Source of the DNA: Oreocharis arfaki
Taxonomy: Eukaryota > Chordata > Aves > Passeriformes > Paramythiidae
DNA length: 64,000 nucleotides
Assembly: GCA_013398015.1 (NCBI GenBank)
Contig: VZRR01010740.1
Location: 384,143 to 448,142 of the forward strand
Reading direction: 5' to 3'
Within the stretch, counting starts at the first letter, position 1. Each line of letters starts with the position of its first letter. Both the position numbers and the translations under genes were made by a program. Shown here piece by piece: positions 13,871-26,540 of the stretch. The notes beneath the pieces are model-generated. The model was not told the origin of the DNA, made no database searches, and worked only from the letters and a program-made list of their open reading frames with translations.

Positions 13871-16800
13871 CCTTTAAATTATTGGATACTTGGATTTTTT
13901 CTTTACATTTTCTTTTTTTAATATACAACCCAAATGGTTTTGTTTCATCAAAATGAGCCAAACAATCTGATTTTATAAACTTGCAAAATACTCCATTAAC
14001 CTTTGTTCCACGTAGTAATGGTGGGACATTCCACAATCAAATGTCACACATCCTGCTGCAGAAATTCTCAGTACTGTTATTTTTAAAGCAGGATCCAGGG
14101 CAGAGATTCACATTTTTCACAACTTCTCATGTGTTTTACGTTTATTACTTGTGTCTGCTGCCTGTTGGATGTCACATGGGACAGCTGATTGGTTTGGTAA
14201 ATACAGATAATTACAGAACAATTAATTGTACTGGAAGTGCCGTCCACAAGGTTAAGTGGAGAGGCTCCAGGGGTTTCCTGACCACTGCAGGAACTGAACT
14301 TGATTTAAATGATGGATTCCAAAAGCAAATTATAGTTTATTGTAGAGGTTCCATGGTGGAGTTTGTGGGCTCCAACATCTGCCCTTGTGCCTCAGGACTG
14401 GCAGCTGTTCCTCCGTCTAAATAAAATATTGTTCTCATGGGTACAGATAATTTTCTATGATGGTTGCTTCTACAATAAACAAAAAGAAACCTTGAACTTT
14501 TTAGCAATTAGCATCCAACATTTCCCAGAAACACCATTCCTTGATAGTTGAAAAAAAGTTCTACTGTAAAGCAACAAGAAATAAGTATTTAACAGGGTGT
14601 TACTGAGGTGTTCTCCAATGCTCCTGAAATCTCATTCTCAACGCGTCAGGGTTTTCTTTGACTACCTGATACATGTGGGGTCAATAGTTGTATCTTTTGC
14701 ATAAAAGATTTCATTCAGCTTGTAAATTGCAAGCAATTATAAGAGAGAAGGTTATAGACTAGGGTCTTGCTTCCACATTATTTATGTTCTAATTAACTTA
14801 CCAGACTGAATTTTTTTTCTCCCTCTGCTTTGGCTACTAAGTGTTGATCTTTAATAGTTATCATGTTCCTAGCGTTAATGGGTTTTATTTCTTTGGAAAG
14901 GTCATTCTTGATGTAATGTCACTGTTAACACAAGGGAGCCTGTAAGTTTTAGACATTTTGCTTGATTGTGATGTGCTCAAAAATGCTGAACTACTTGCTG
15001 TCTTTCCCCTGGGGGTTGCTTTCACTCAGCTTAGGAGAGTTAGTACAAGTCCTTTTTAATTTTTGGCTGTGTTTCTGCAATTCTATAGAAGTACTCCTCA
15101 ATGAGCAGCTGGCACAGCCAAAAAGACCTGAGTCTTTTTTAAAAAATCCTTTTATATTTATTTCGAGATGATTCCATGAGCTTGAGAATTACTACTCATT
15201 GTAGGTAAATACATAAGGTCTAGACTGGTAAAATGAGCAGTGATGCAAAAACTTGGCTAAAAATGAATTAAACCCATGTATGGTTACCGCTTTACTACTA
15301 CTAAGGTACAGCTACTGCTCTTTAGGAAAAGAAAGTAAAATCACTTAAAAACCATCACTGAAGAAGATTTCTAAGCTCAGCTCATAGGATTTTTGTGAAG
15401 ATGAGAAATAGATGAGAAGATAGAAAACATGTTAACGCACTGAAAAAAGATTAAGGTGATTTACGGGCCCTGTCCTTACTAAGAGTTCACCTCTGAGCTT
15501 GTTTTTTCAACAGAAATCCATAGGAAGCCAGTCTTCACAACTATTTATTTTAACACATCATACTGTCATTGCTCTGTATTATTTGCTGTAAAGAAAAAAA
15601 TAACCATGTGATGTGCAGATACCTGTGTGAAAAAAGTTCTCTATAGCTCGTTTTACAGAATAGATTGTCCGCTTCCTGTTCATGTCAAATACAAGCGTTT
15701 CAAAACTGGTAGACAGGTTTGTGTTGGGCTCCTTGTAGAAATTTCTCAGTTTTTATTATGAGTCTTTGGATGTTAGGCTTGTTTTTTCTCCAATAACCTT
15801 GCTGGAATCAAGGGATTTTGCTTGAAAGTATTAATTTTTAACAAATCTTGTGTTTGTGAGCGTTTAGGAGAAGGTCAGAAAACGTTCAACAAATCGTTAT
15901 TTGAAGTTGAAAACCAGACATCTCCACTTGTCCTTATACTTTTATCAGTTCTGGGGGTTGGTTCCTGTTTTTATAATGTTTGAAGGTGATAGAAGTGTGC
16001 TTGTGTTTAATCCTCAAACTCATGTTATACTTTCAAAGATTGTTTTCAGCAAGCTCATTTTCAGTTTTAGCTTAGCAGTGCAAAAGACAGATGCTCACTG
16101 TTACACCAAGTTCAGTTTGTGCTGCAGCAATAATTGCTTTAGACTCTAACTTTGAGGAATATGAGGAAAATAATAGGTGGAAGGTTGCTTTTTCTATTTG
16201 ATAACTATCATGCTGCTGGGAAATTAAACATGTATCATGTTCCTCAGAGTTTCCAGCCATCCTATCCAAACCCCACTATCTGCTGTAAGAAATATGATTT
16301 TAATTTTTTCTCTAACAGCTTTTGCCACATCAGTGTTTTCCTATGTGGAATAATGACTTTGCCCCATTTAACTTCATGTGAAGGGTCGTAAATATATTTA
16401 AACAATTCTGAATTTATTTACTTTTTAGAAAAGCAGAATTCCATATTTTCATTCATCTAAGCGCTTCATGAAGTCATTACTGCTGGAAAAGAGGATCAAC
16501 TTGTTTATTTCATTAGGCAATAAATAACTAAAATGTTTGATATAAGCAGATCTTTGAACAGGTTATTGTTGTAAGGCAGTTTAGGTTTCAGCAATTCCAC
16601 GCCTTGCAGTACAACGAGTCCAGAACTCTGACTTCCAATGTTTCTTCTTTATGCCTCTTTCGCTGGTACAGGAGTGCTATTGAATGGCTCATTTGCATTA
16701 TTCTGTGCCCTGTAAAATGAATTTATTATGCAGCTTCTCTAAATAGGCTAACCAGTTGTAATCTCATTCTGGTGGTGTATGGGTTTCAGCAAAACACGAT

Positions 16801-17884
16801 TGCTTCTTTCATAATGCCTAAAAATAAACAAAAAATAACCTTGGAGCCCAACCTGTCCTTTTGCTCGAGTCTAGTGTGTTAAATGGTGCTATTAATCACC
16901 ATGGCTAGTTACTTACTTGTTAAATACTTGAGAAATTTAGAATATTACTTTGTGCACAGGTAACACATTTTAGCCTCTGTTATTAATCGTTAAAGTTCTT
17001 AATGAAGCGGGATGAAAGCCATTGCCTGGATTACAAAAATCTGAGCAACGTTCAGATACATCTATATGGCTGAAAGAGAAAGTTGATCCTGCACTCTGAG
17101 CCATGTGGGTACAAATCATTCTCAGCTGGGAGCTCTGTTGGATCCATGGGCAGACCCCGAGCCCCAGCTAGGAATTTGTGTGGAGAGGGAAGGCTGAGCT
17201 CGGGTTCTAGACTGGAAGATCTCTGCTGATCATGGGCAGAGCTGGTTCCCATCTGGTCAGAAAGGGCATAGATTTAGCAATGCATGAGTGTTTGCATCTC
17301 TGTTTCTATTTCATAAAGATTAATCCTGGCTCTGTCAGCAGAAGCTGCTTAACATTGTTGGAGGTAAATGGTGGCCGTACCTCCATCAATGTCAAATTTC
17401 TCAGCTCGTTGTGTGCTGGTTAATTTTAGAATGATTGTGAGCCACCAGCATGACAAGACTTCAAAAGGAATTTTAGGAAGCATTAGGCAACATATTTTGG
17501 GCTTAAGGAAATATCCAGACTCTGGAGAACATTTATCTGGAATTCTTTATGAATTTTGCACAGGTGGAACTTAAACAACGAAATGTTCCTGAGATGATCC
17601 CAGGGATGTATCCGTATAGAAGGAGATGGAAAGAGCTTGGTTTGTCTAGCCTAATAAATTGAGGATTTAGAGGGGACAAAGGTTAATTAAGTTATGAGAC
17701 AAGACTTTCACAGGAATAAATTGACCATGAACAAATTTATCCTGGAAGATATGAAATGACCATCGGAATAAGGGTTGGGAATTGAGAAATGTACGGATTA
17801 TTTATGATCGGGGTCAAGTGATCTGGCCGGGAGACTTTATGTTGTGCCTGCTTGTGACACCAGAGGTGGTTCCTGTATAAGGAT

Positions 17885-18055
17885 TTCACAGAGTGAAATC
17901 CCAACGGGATTGTTGGTGTTGGAAGGGTCTTCTGGAGATCGTTCAGACCAACCCTCCTGTCAAGCTGGGTCAGCTGGTTCAGGTGACACAGGAACTTGTC
18001 CAGAGGGGTTTGGAATGTCTCCAGGGCTTCCCTGGAGTTCCCAGTTTTTTCCTGG
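17885..18055 (-). repeat. CR1 LINE 3' end fragment, antisense
   Basis: Read on the + strand, the piece begins near a decayed terminal octamer (TTTCACAGAGTGAAATCC), then shows GTTGGAAGGGTCTTCTGGAG, a CAGACCAACCCTCCTGTCAA block and a GGAATGTCTCCAGGG block. These are the reverse complement of the CR1 3' region. The fragment is short and diverged; the boundary near 18055 is approximate. Confidence 0.85.
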
Positions 18056-19920
18056 GTTCCCAGGTCAAGGGAAATCCAAGCTAGCCCAAGTTCTGAAGTA
18101 TGGAAAATATGCTAGTAAGAATTTGTTAGAAAGCTTATTTTAGGGTGCAGTTTCATGGCAGCTGCCCCAGGTTGGGGTGGGGGTGTCACACCAGGCCCTG
18201 TTTTTCCAGCTACATCATCCTGTGGACACTGGGTTTCATGGAGGTACCTGGTGACTGGTACTCAGGGAGCAGATGGGACTTGAAAGAGTAGGAAAAGCGA
18301 CTAGGGAGAGAGGATTGTCCCAACTCTGCCCTGAAATGGGGATGCTGCCAAAGTGCTCCAGTACTTTGCAGGCACTGCCCGTATTGTCCTTCTTCACCCT
18401 GAACAGTTTGGGCTCCATGGTCACTTTGATCTCTGAACAGACCCTGGGAGCAATAATAAATGAATAAATCACTTCTGAAGAAAATGACGGTGCCTCTTGC
18501 AGAGATCCTCAATTTCAGAAGGCGAGTGGCTGTTTGAAACTACCTGTTCTGACACCACCCCTGGCAAATCACTTCTTGAATAACTTAACGAGATTCCCAG
18601 TGCTGCGGAAGATGCACAACTTTCACTGAATACGCGATAAAACTCTCATAATAAACATAGGTACGTAAGGAAAGTGCTCATAAAAGGAAAGTTCCTGTGG
18701 TAGATAGTCTCACAAAAGAGTTTGTCACATTTTGTTTCCAGTTAATGGATGCCTACCGCAGTCACACAGCTTCGGTGACAGGAGAACTGAATTCATTTAA
18801 GCCAATAAAGTCATTCTAATTTGCATTTTCATAGCCCACTCTTCAGCACTCCAAGTGTGACTTTCCCTTTTAGGACGGAGCTGTGCAGTAAATGGATAGG
18901 TAGGCCCTTTAAAAGGGTATTTATCATCCTTGAAGAATCTTAGTGCCAAATCTTAATAGCATTTCTTATAAAAATGACTGGAATTCTCTATCAGATATAG
19001 AGGTAGAGCTGTGGAGATTGTGAATAGCCTTTTTTATTTTTTTTAACTTCTTTCCTGATAAAAAGAAGAGCAGTTAAAGCCTGAAACAGTGAAAACTTCG
19101 CTCCAAAATGAAAATATTGCGTTAAAAAATGCCCCAAATCATAGCATTCTAGAAATCAAATTAATTTAAAAGGACTGTGTGTTTAATTAATTTAGTCACA
19201 TTCAGAGATAAATAATTCAACATACCTTTATGTAAAGTTAAAATACCTTTGTTAATTATGGCAATCAGAGGGTAATTTATTCAGGCTTTTGAGTTTTGTT
19301 TTTTTTTCAGTTGATATTAAAAAACACAGAAGACTCGCAGAACTTCATGTCCAGTCTGCGTGTGTGATTTGATGAAATAATTGCCTTAGGACCTGCTGAC
19401 ACTCTAATTGGAGTCTGCATAATGCAGAATCAGAACCTTACTTAGAGCAGTGCTCTCTTTAAGTATCCTTCTTTTAATTTCATTTAAATAACTCCCTCAT
19501 TTCAATCTAGAGTGTAGACTTCAAAGTTCACCATCTCCCTGTGGCTGTGTATTGTTTATCACTTGTTTTCCTTCTCTGGTGGCCTCCTCCCTATCCATTT
19601 TTGTGGGTCTGATGCTGCAGCACCTGAACATGGAAAAGGTTTTAAGATTCAAAGATCTCAATCTGCATGATAAAAAATATTTTGTCATGTGCAATTTAAT
19701 TCAGTGTTGGCAGTTCTCATCATTCTGATGACTTTTTTCTCTCCGTTCTCAGCTGTAAGGATCATCGTATTTTTTATGAAAATCCGAAGTTTTCATATGC
19801 AAAAAGCAAATTCCTAGTTCTCATGTTTCCATAGAAAAGCTGAGAAGCATAAATTTTCGATACCCACTTCCAAGTAAATGAGTCAAATAAAAAAGAACCC
19901 CCGAAACCGTACTTAAAAAG

Positions 19921-19976
19921 ATAAAAAACCCCAACCCTACCAGAAACTCCAAACAAAACAACCAAAACCAAAAACT
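19921..19976. repeat. A/C-rich low-complexity tract
   Basis: This is a stretch of AACCC, CAAAC and CCAAA words with no exact period. Similar short tracts occur at 29801-29834, 46142-46163, 49821-49848, 55287-55320 and 63502-63530. Confidence 0.7.
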
Positions 19977-20261
19977 CATTTCTCAGGAAGTGACTCAGAA
20001 TTTTTGAACTCTTGAAATGACTGCTCATAGTAAAAACGAGTGTGATTTCAATTTTAGCTCTTCCTTTTTTGGGTTCTATGTTGGTTTATTTCAGGTTGCT
20101 CTCCTGAAGTCAAAGGGAGAACGTGGTCCTACAGAATGCTGCCCTCTGAAATGAGATGTGTTTGCATTTGCTGTGTGCAGAATTCCTGCCGGGGCAGATG
20201 GCGTTCACAGGTGTCTGCACCATTTACATTTCTAATTAAATAAAGCCTTACACAGGGATGA

Positions 20262-20290
20262 ATTTCACACTATAAGAATGTGTGTGAAAT
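20262..20290. repeat. 9-bp inverted repeat
   Basis: ATTTCACAC (20262-20270) and GTGTGAAAT (20282-20290) form perfect arms around 11 nt. It may be coincidental. Confidence 0.7.
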
Positions 20291-23200
20291 GCAATTAATG
20301 TTCTGCAGCCTGTGTTCCTGTGCTAGGTGATCTCCTAAAGGTAGGGCTACTGAAGATATGAGGGTGTACCTAGCAAAAGGCGAGAAAATTCATTTGCAGA
20401 GCGAGCATGCAGCCAATCTGAAACTGTGCAAATTGAAAGGAACCTACAGATTCTGAAATTCTCTGGAAAGACCTTTCTGAGATGACTTTCAGCCACCAGA
20501 AGAGGAAGTAGAAGGACCCTGTTTTTTTGAGGTGTCATGACACCCAAAGGTACTTTAACATCAGGGGCTTTATTAATTTTCTCTGCAGTACAGCCTAAAA
20601 CTGTTCTCCTTTTTTGCTTTCCAACCATATTCTACGTGAGCAGCTTTCAGTGCAAATGTTGAGGTCAGTAAAGGTCACCAGCCTGTGTGTGCTGGTTTAT
20701 TAACTAAAAAAAAGCTGTTTCTTAGGCTTGATATCTCACCAGGAGTGCAGTTCTAGCCCAGTGGCCAAACTAGCACAGGAGTTACCTGAACTATGACATT
20801 TCCTTATGCCAACTGACAATAAATTCTGAAGGAAAAATTTTCAGAATATTAAAACTGAGTCTTTGCTCTGTCCATTTCTGAAAAGCAGGAGGTTATGAAA
20901 AACTTTGATTTTGCTTGTCAGTGAGCACAGGATCTGTAGGTCTGAGTAGTCGCTACTCTGCTTTTCAGACTTCTGCCCTTTTAGATTTTCATGAGCAAAT
21001 TGTTTGCTGCATAACTGTCATTTTTATTCAGGAATCTGGCTTTTTTCTTGGTAACAGGTGAAGGATCCTTTTGTGCTAATTGCCCAGCACTTGACTAGAT
21101 GTGTGAACAATATTTATATATTCGGAGTTCTATGTATGACATTTAAATGTTATTTACACTGTATTTAGCTGGAGTCTTTCTTTAGACAGCTATCAGCCCA
21201 TGAACCCTTTTATTATAGCCAAAAACACAAAGTCTACATGGTGGTTAAACTCTGAACATATTATGCTTTGAACAAGTCTCTTTGCCTCAAACATATATCT
21301 GCTTGGCTTATTTTTTTTCAAGATATTTTAAGGACTACTGTCTCCAATGTGAAGAACCTTAACAGAAATTATTTTAATGAGATAAATGTTTAGTTCAACA
21401 GAAGTTTCTTCATGAGAAAAATAAATCACAGGAATAATTTTGCTTTTAAAAGACAATTAATTAAAAACTGTCCATGTGATGACAGATTTAACATTTTGCC
21501 TGACACGTTGACAAGAAGAAAGTGCCTGGAACTGCACAAGAGGAATAAAATGTTCCGTTTCACAGCAAGGCCAAGCTTGAGTCTTGTAATTATTTCAGAG
21601 GGAGTAAAGGTCATTTTCTATTTGCTGCATCTGTATTTTGTGAGGCTTCTGTACTAGGCTTACAGAAGTTAACTCATGACCCATTTAGAGTGCCCAGATT
21701 TCAAAGTCAACTTATACTGTCACAAATCTGATAAAGTAGACATATTCCCTACTCTAAGTACTGCCATAGATGATGTCCAAAGAGGCTTTTTATTTATAGC
21801 TCTGTAAGACAAGAGTTCCAGCTTTAAGACTCGAGTAGCTGGGAGATCAGAACATGTTTTGCCTCTTCCTTGCTGTGTTAATCCTTTAGGGGAAGAGCTG
21901 CTTGTAGATAAATTTCAGGATATATGGCTTGGGCTGTTTTTCTGGTGGGGACTCATTACATAACTTTGCTTACATCTTGAGATGGGAAGAGGTTTTCTCC
22001 TGCTGTGGTTGCATTTTTATGCGTATTCATTCAGGAACACTGAGTCAGAAAGACAGGTACTTTAAACCTGCACCTGTGCACACAGAAAATGTGTGCAGAA
22101 GATGCATGTGTGCCTTTTTTCCTGTGCATATGCCCATTGAAATGCATATAAGGCAGGTTTTTTAACAATCAGTAATCAAGCTTTACGTACAATTTTCAGG
22201 GCAGGCTCTGAATACCTCAGTTCACGTTTGCAGATGTCTCCTACTGGAAGATTGAAGGGGACATCGAATTCTCAACCCCTATAGAGTCCAAAATGTCCAA
22301 TAAAATCAATATGTCAATGTCAATAAGAGAATGAGGGACTGGAAGCTGTGGCTTTAAACCTTTTCAAGAAAGGCAGGAGTAGTGTGATGATACAGAAGTT
22401 AATAGTAGTCAAGCATATTGCACTTTTCTTGGTGTATTACTTTAAATCTTTCTCTTCTTTCTTGGTTAATCCTTCCAAGGGGCCAAGTGGAGCAGGTCAG
22501 GATGGAAGGCAAAGGTGTCCATCTGCTGCGTTTGCCTTCCACCAGCTTAACTGCTGTGAAATATTCTGGCTGTTTCTCGCAGTCTGCTGGCACTTCTGGC
22601 CAGGCTTTTATAGCAACTGTCAGTGACATGAAGCAAATGATCCAGCAGTTGGTTTCCATAAGAACAACTAATGCAGACCAGGTGGGACATTTCTGCATTT
22701 GGAGTTTTGTAAATGGGATCACACAAGACTTACAATGAATGGGAAATGCAAGAAGGGAGAGAGCAGATCGTGTATCACTGTGATGTAGCAAATGGGCTGT
22801 GAGTGGTGGGCAATAGGGAAACAGGCAAGTGCTAAAATATTGCAGGACATCTCTTGAGGATTGGAATCAGCAGACTTGGAAGATAAATGGGTGGAGGTGG
22901 GACAGAGATGCTGCTGGTGTGTTGGGAGTAGTGGGTGCAGTTGTCACCTGAGCTGGTAAAGGAGAAAAGAGCCTTCAGCATTCACTGGTGGGGTATTGGG
23001 GAGAAATTTTTTTCACTTTTCAGCTGAAGAACTTTATTTTCAAAACTGTAATTGTGTGTTGAGGATGTTTTGAGGATGTCTTGAGTAAACAGACCCGTTT
23101 GTGCAGGGCCACTCGAATTTAGGAGCAAATGTCATTCAGAACCCCTGTGTTTGTTTCCTTCTTGGTTGCCACATGTGCCTTCTCTGTTTGACTTTGCTTG

Positions 23201-24314
23201 GGCTGCCTGACAAGCAGCAGATTGGCCATAACACCTTTGAGATCAGAGCAGCCAGTGCACCACCTGAAAGGTAGGTTTTGTAAAACACCTTTCGATGTCC
23301 TAAAGCAGAAAGCACTTCTGAAAATGCACTTACACATATATGGGTTGGAAAATATGATTTAGCTTTTCCTACTCTTAATCTTGCCTCCTTTTGCCTCTCT
23401 CTTTAACCTTTTAAACTTTTTAGTATTTTCTTTTTGCTTGCTGCTTCTTTCTTGACCATTCTTACCTCCATGCTCTCAATTAACAGCTGCCAAGAAAAAA
23501 TAGCCCTTCAGGCTGTTTTCTCTATTCAGGGATAAAACCCTTCAGAGACCAAGATTAGAATTGTACCTATTCCCAAACGATTTTATTTTGCTTTTAAGCT
23601 TCCTCCTTTGATGTTCCTGTGGTGACACGGAACCTGGGTGACCATGTACTAACAGTGACATAAATTGTATTCAACTGGAACCTTCAGATCCACCTCCACT
23701 ATGATGCACACGTTTCTTTTTCAATCTCCCCTTGCTGTAAACAAGCTTTTGATTGTAGGGAAAATGGACAAACTGTGGCTTAGAGGGAGAGAAAAGCAAT
23801 AGTTTATACTTGCTAGGAAAGGATTTCTTTTATACATGAAACTCCTCTGCGTGAGGCTTTACCCTTGAATATAGAATTTCTTCTGTAACTTTGTAATCAA
23901 CTTTCTGAGACAGATTTGCAGACCTTAATTTATCAATAATTCAGATCAACTTAAATGTACTTAATTTAAGCATATATTTAAATCCAGCTTTATTCAGCTG
24001 GGCCTAATACATGTGACTTTTAGGAGTAACATTACAGACCATGTTTTTACTAACCAATAACATTCTTTATTGATATTCTGAACTGAACTTCACCTTGAAA
24101 GCTACTATTTTGTAATTTCAATGCCAGCCCATATATATAAAAGCAAAAACCTTACATAAAAAATTGTTTAGCAAGATTTGAAGGGGAAGTGTGATGTGAT
24201 GGATATTTTATTTTATGGCTACGGATCCCAATGTTTTGTTTTATGAGCATTGAGCCTAAACCCGGTGCAGTTCCCAGAAGCCAACATGATGGATGAAGGA
24301 GTGGATGTTAAAAG

Positions 24315-24342
24315 TCTATTTCTGTTTTTTTCTCCCCCTCAG
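24315..24342 (+). promoter_or_regulatory. 3' splice site of CDH13 intron 1 (polypyrimidine tract and AG)
   Basis: A nearly uninterrupted pyrimidine tract (T-rich, then five C) runs directly into CAG, and the next base opens exon 2 in phase 0. This is a strong vertebrate acceptor and fixes the exon start. The tract also reads open in the exon frame. Confidence 0.88.
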
Positions 24343-24454
24343 GTTCTGCTGCTTGCATGTGCAGAAGATTTAGAATGTGTCCCTGGATTCCAGCAGAAGG
24401 TTTTTTATATTGAAAAGCCATTTGAATTCACAGAGGACAAGCTGATTCTGAACT
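24343..24454 (+). CDS. CDH13: CDH13 (T-cadherin) exon 2, internal coding exon (partial gene)
   Basis: T-cadherin is a GPI-anchored, atypical classical-type cadherin at the cell surface; it mediates calcium-dependent homophilic binding and is an adiponectin receptor. The exon is 112 nt, starts in phase 0 after a canonical AG and ends one base into a codon before GTATGT. It encodes 37 residues: a hydrophobic VLLLACA, which is the end of the signal peptide, then the prodomain start EDLECVPGFQQKVFYIEKP. The E-D-L-x-C-x-P-G-F-Q-Q-K-V-F signature is specific to T-cadherin. With the 15-residue exon 1 known from vertebrate CDH13, the predicted signal cleavage (A-C-A before E-D) falls after residue 22, as in human. 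The split T before the donor fits the Leu codon that follows I-L-N in the family. Flanking introns are long, as expected for this gene. The identification rests on recalled family sequence, not on an alignment. Confidence 0.92.
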
Positions 24455-24460
24455 GTATGT
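24455..24460 (+). promoter_or_regulatory. 5' splice site of CDH13 intron 2
   Basis: GTATGT follows the exon's last base. The intron positions fit the donor consensus (GT, then purine-rich +3/+4, with T at +6). The exon side (AACT) lacks the usual final G, so the site is moderate rather than strong. Reading on without splicing reaches a stop near 24640. Confidence 0.8.
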
Positions 24461-26179
24461 TATTTTCATATATTACTATTGTGCAAAAATCAGAATTGTT
24501 TATGTATTCATTTCATTCCAGCCATTTATCAGAAAGCTTTTTTTGTTTTGTACCTAAGATTTTGGATATTGCCATGATTCAGTCTCAGTTCCACTGCATT
24601 AATCCTATGTCTCTACACACTTTATTTTGTTTCAAGTATTAGAAATGGCAAAATACAATATATAATCATTTAGGGCTATGTGAATATTGTGAAAACATAG
24701 AATCAGACACCTTTTAAAAATTAAATTTATTCTAAATTTTTTTTTTATAATCTTACCTATAAGCTTGGAAATCAGGACTTGCCTATCAACATTCCTAATA
24801 AGTTATCTCAGCAATTCAGATTTAGCAGTTTGTATTTCGAAAGTATTCAGAGCTTTTCTCTTTTCTTTTCCAAAGGACCATTCACAAGCCCAAGTCTTTA
24901 GATGAAATTCAGAGGCTGGAAAAAGTTTGGGATCATCAGTGATAGCAAAGTGTCACACAACTGGAATATTCAGTATATTCCCACTGACCAGGTGTCACAT
25001 TATAAAACCCAATCTGGCACCATATGCTCAAGGCATTAAACTGATGGAGAGTTAACTGTGTTTCAGTTCTGATGTTATTCCATTCCGATATTCAGGGTTA
25101 CAAATTGTTCATTCACTTCTGGGACTTCACAACTTCAACACTGTCAAACAAAAGCAGTGCCTTATCCAGTGGTTGATGTCTTTAAAGACCTAAAATAGGA
25201 TTTAGGCGCTGCCATTTTCAAAGCTTCCAACCACACCTGCATTTTTACATGTGATATTTATTATTAATGATTTCTGTGTTGTGCTTGGCTGCTGTTGCTG
25301 AACCAGGAATTCCTTGGCGTGTCCAGCCCCGGGGCAGCAGTGCTTGGCTTCCACGTGCAATATCTGGATTCTACAATGGGATACATCCTATGGCTTGGTA
25401 GAACTGAGAAATGCAAGCCAATATTACTCACCAAATGCACACATTTCCCATCTCGGTTCCCTCCAGATATCACTGCTACATACTCATGTATTTTCACTTT
25501 GGATGAAGGTGTAATCTGTGCACATTCCCTTTAAAATAGCACTAACTTTTCAAAATGAAATGTCAGAATTAGTTGCCAAACTCTGCTGAAATAACTCTCT
25601 TAAACTTAAGTCATTCAGCCTTTGGAGGTACTAAAATAAACCACTAGGATAATATTTTTAGTCTCAGCATTTTGATATGTTGCTTAGTCTGAGCTGCTTT
25701 TTCACAGGAACTTTAGATCATGAGTAGTAATACTAGTCAGAGATGTGAGACTGTTGTACAGCTTAGAAAAGAGATTTCAAACTTCTCATTTCTTTGGGAA
25801 TTTTTGTTTTCTCTGGACTTCTTATTTTAGAGTTGCCAAACACATTTTTCCTACATGGCTAAAATTTGAAACTCTTAGAATATAATAGATTCAATAAGCA
25901 TGCAAAGTTGAAGACCTAGTAAAAAAGGCAATATTGATAAATTAGTGTTAAGTTGAATAAAAACAACCTTTGAATGCTTTGCTTCAGAACTTTGAGGCTG
26001 TAGTGTCTGGCCAGACCTCCTGCTGATGTGGAGAGAATCACCCCAAGGATGAGTTGGTTCAGCCAAACGGACTGGACTGTTCTGAAGTGACCCAACATTT
26101 TGCAGTGGTGTAAATTGAGCACAATAATTAAGATGCCATCATTAGTGTGAGGAGGAGGGAAGAGCAGGAAGAGACTCAG

Positions 26180-26540
26180 AAATGCCTGGGAACAATCTCT
26201 GGAATTAAATTATTTTAATAAGCAGACACTAAATTGGCCTAATGTGCAGTGTCGGACAGAGGCAGAGTGTCGGCGCGTGATCCTGGTTAATTCAATCACC
26301 CGTAAGCAGGGTGTCCTTCATGCAGCAGCATTAAACCTCAGCACAGATCCTTCATTTTAGCTGTCAACAGAATTGATAATTTTAATTGTCTGTTTGAATA
26401 CACTTTGCATGCTCTTGCATCTTTTTATGCCCATTACCAAGAGCAGTGTGATTTAGCAGTTGCATTGCAATGCAAGGCTTACCAGGGCTGTGTAAATTAA
26501 TAGAGCAAATATGGAAACCAGGCCTATAGCAGTGATTGTT
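26180..26540. promoter_or_regulatory. Candidate conserved non-coding element (inference only)
   Basis: The sequence is dense in homeodomain-like TAATT/ATTA words, has a 16-bp palindrome and lacks repeats and open frames, as many vertebrate enhancers do. Conservation cannot be tested from one sequence. Confidence 0.25.
26460..26475. repeat. Perfect 16-bp palindrome
   Basis: TTGCATTGCAATGCAA is its own reverse complement. It contains ATTGCAAT, which resembles a C/EBP dimer site. It lies in an AT-rich stretch (about 26180-26540) that looks like a possible regulatory element. Confidence 0.85.

Larger units (their letters stand above)
18056..24314. other. Unique non-coding stretch upstream of exon 2
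   Basis: No repeat family was recognised here beyond the A/C-rich tract and the 20.26-kb hairpin. 18170-18520 and 22470-22740 carry overlapping open frames on both strands that look accidental. Confidence 0.6.
1..24342 (+). other. CDH13: CDH13 intron 1 (3' part), non-coding
   Basis: The whole stretch upstream of exon 2 is assigned to intron 1, because CDH13 exon 1 encodes only about 15 residues and lies far upstream in other vertebrates. I found no candidate for exon 1 on the + strand (a short M-Q start, a hydrophobic stretch, and a GT donor after a Gln codon). The content is AT-rich unique sequence, the repeats and hairpins listed separately, and short T-rich tracts such as the run of 16 T at 3712-3727. 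If an alternative promoter lies inside the window, part of this could be 5' flank instead. Confidence 0.75.

Noticed and set aside
13981..14424. 147-codon plus-strand open frame
   Set aside because: No recognisable domain, no plausible promoter or splice sites, and an AT-rich unstructured product.
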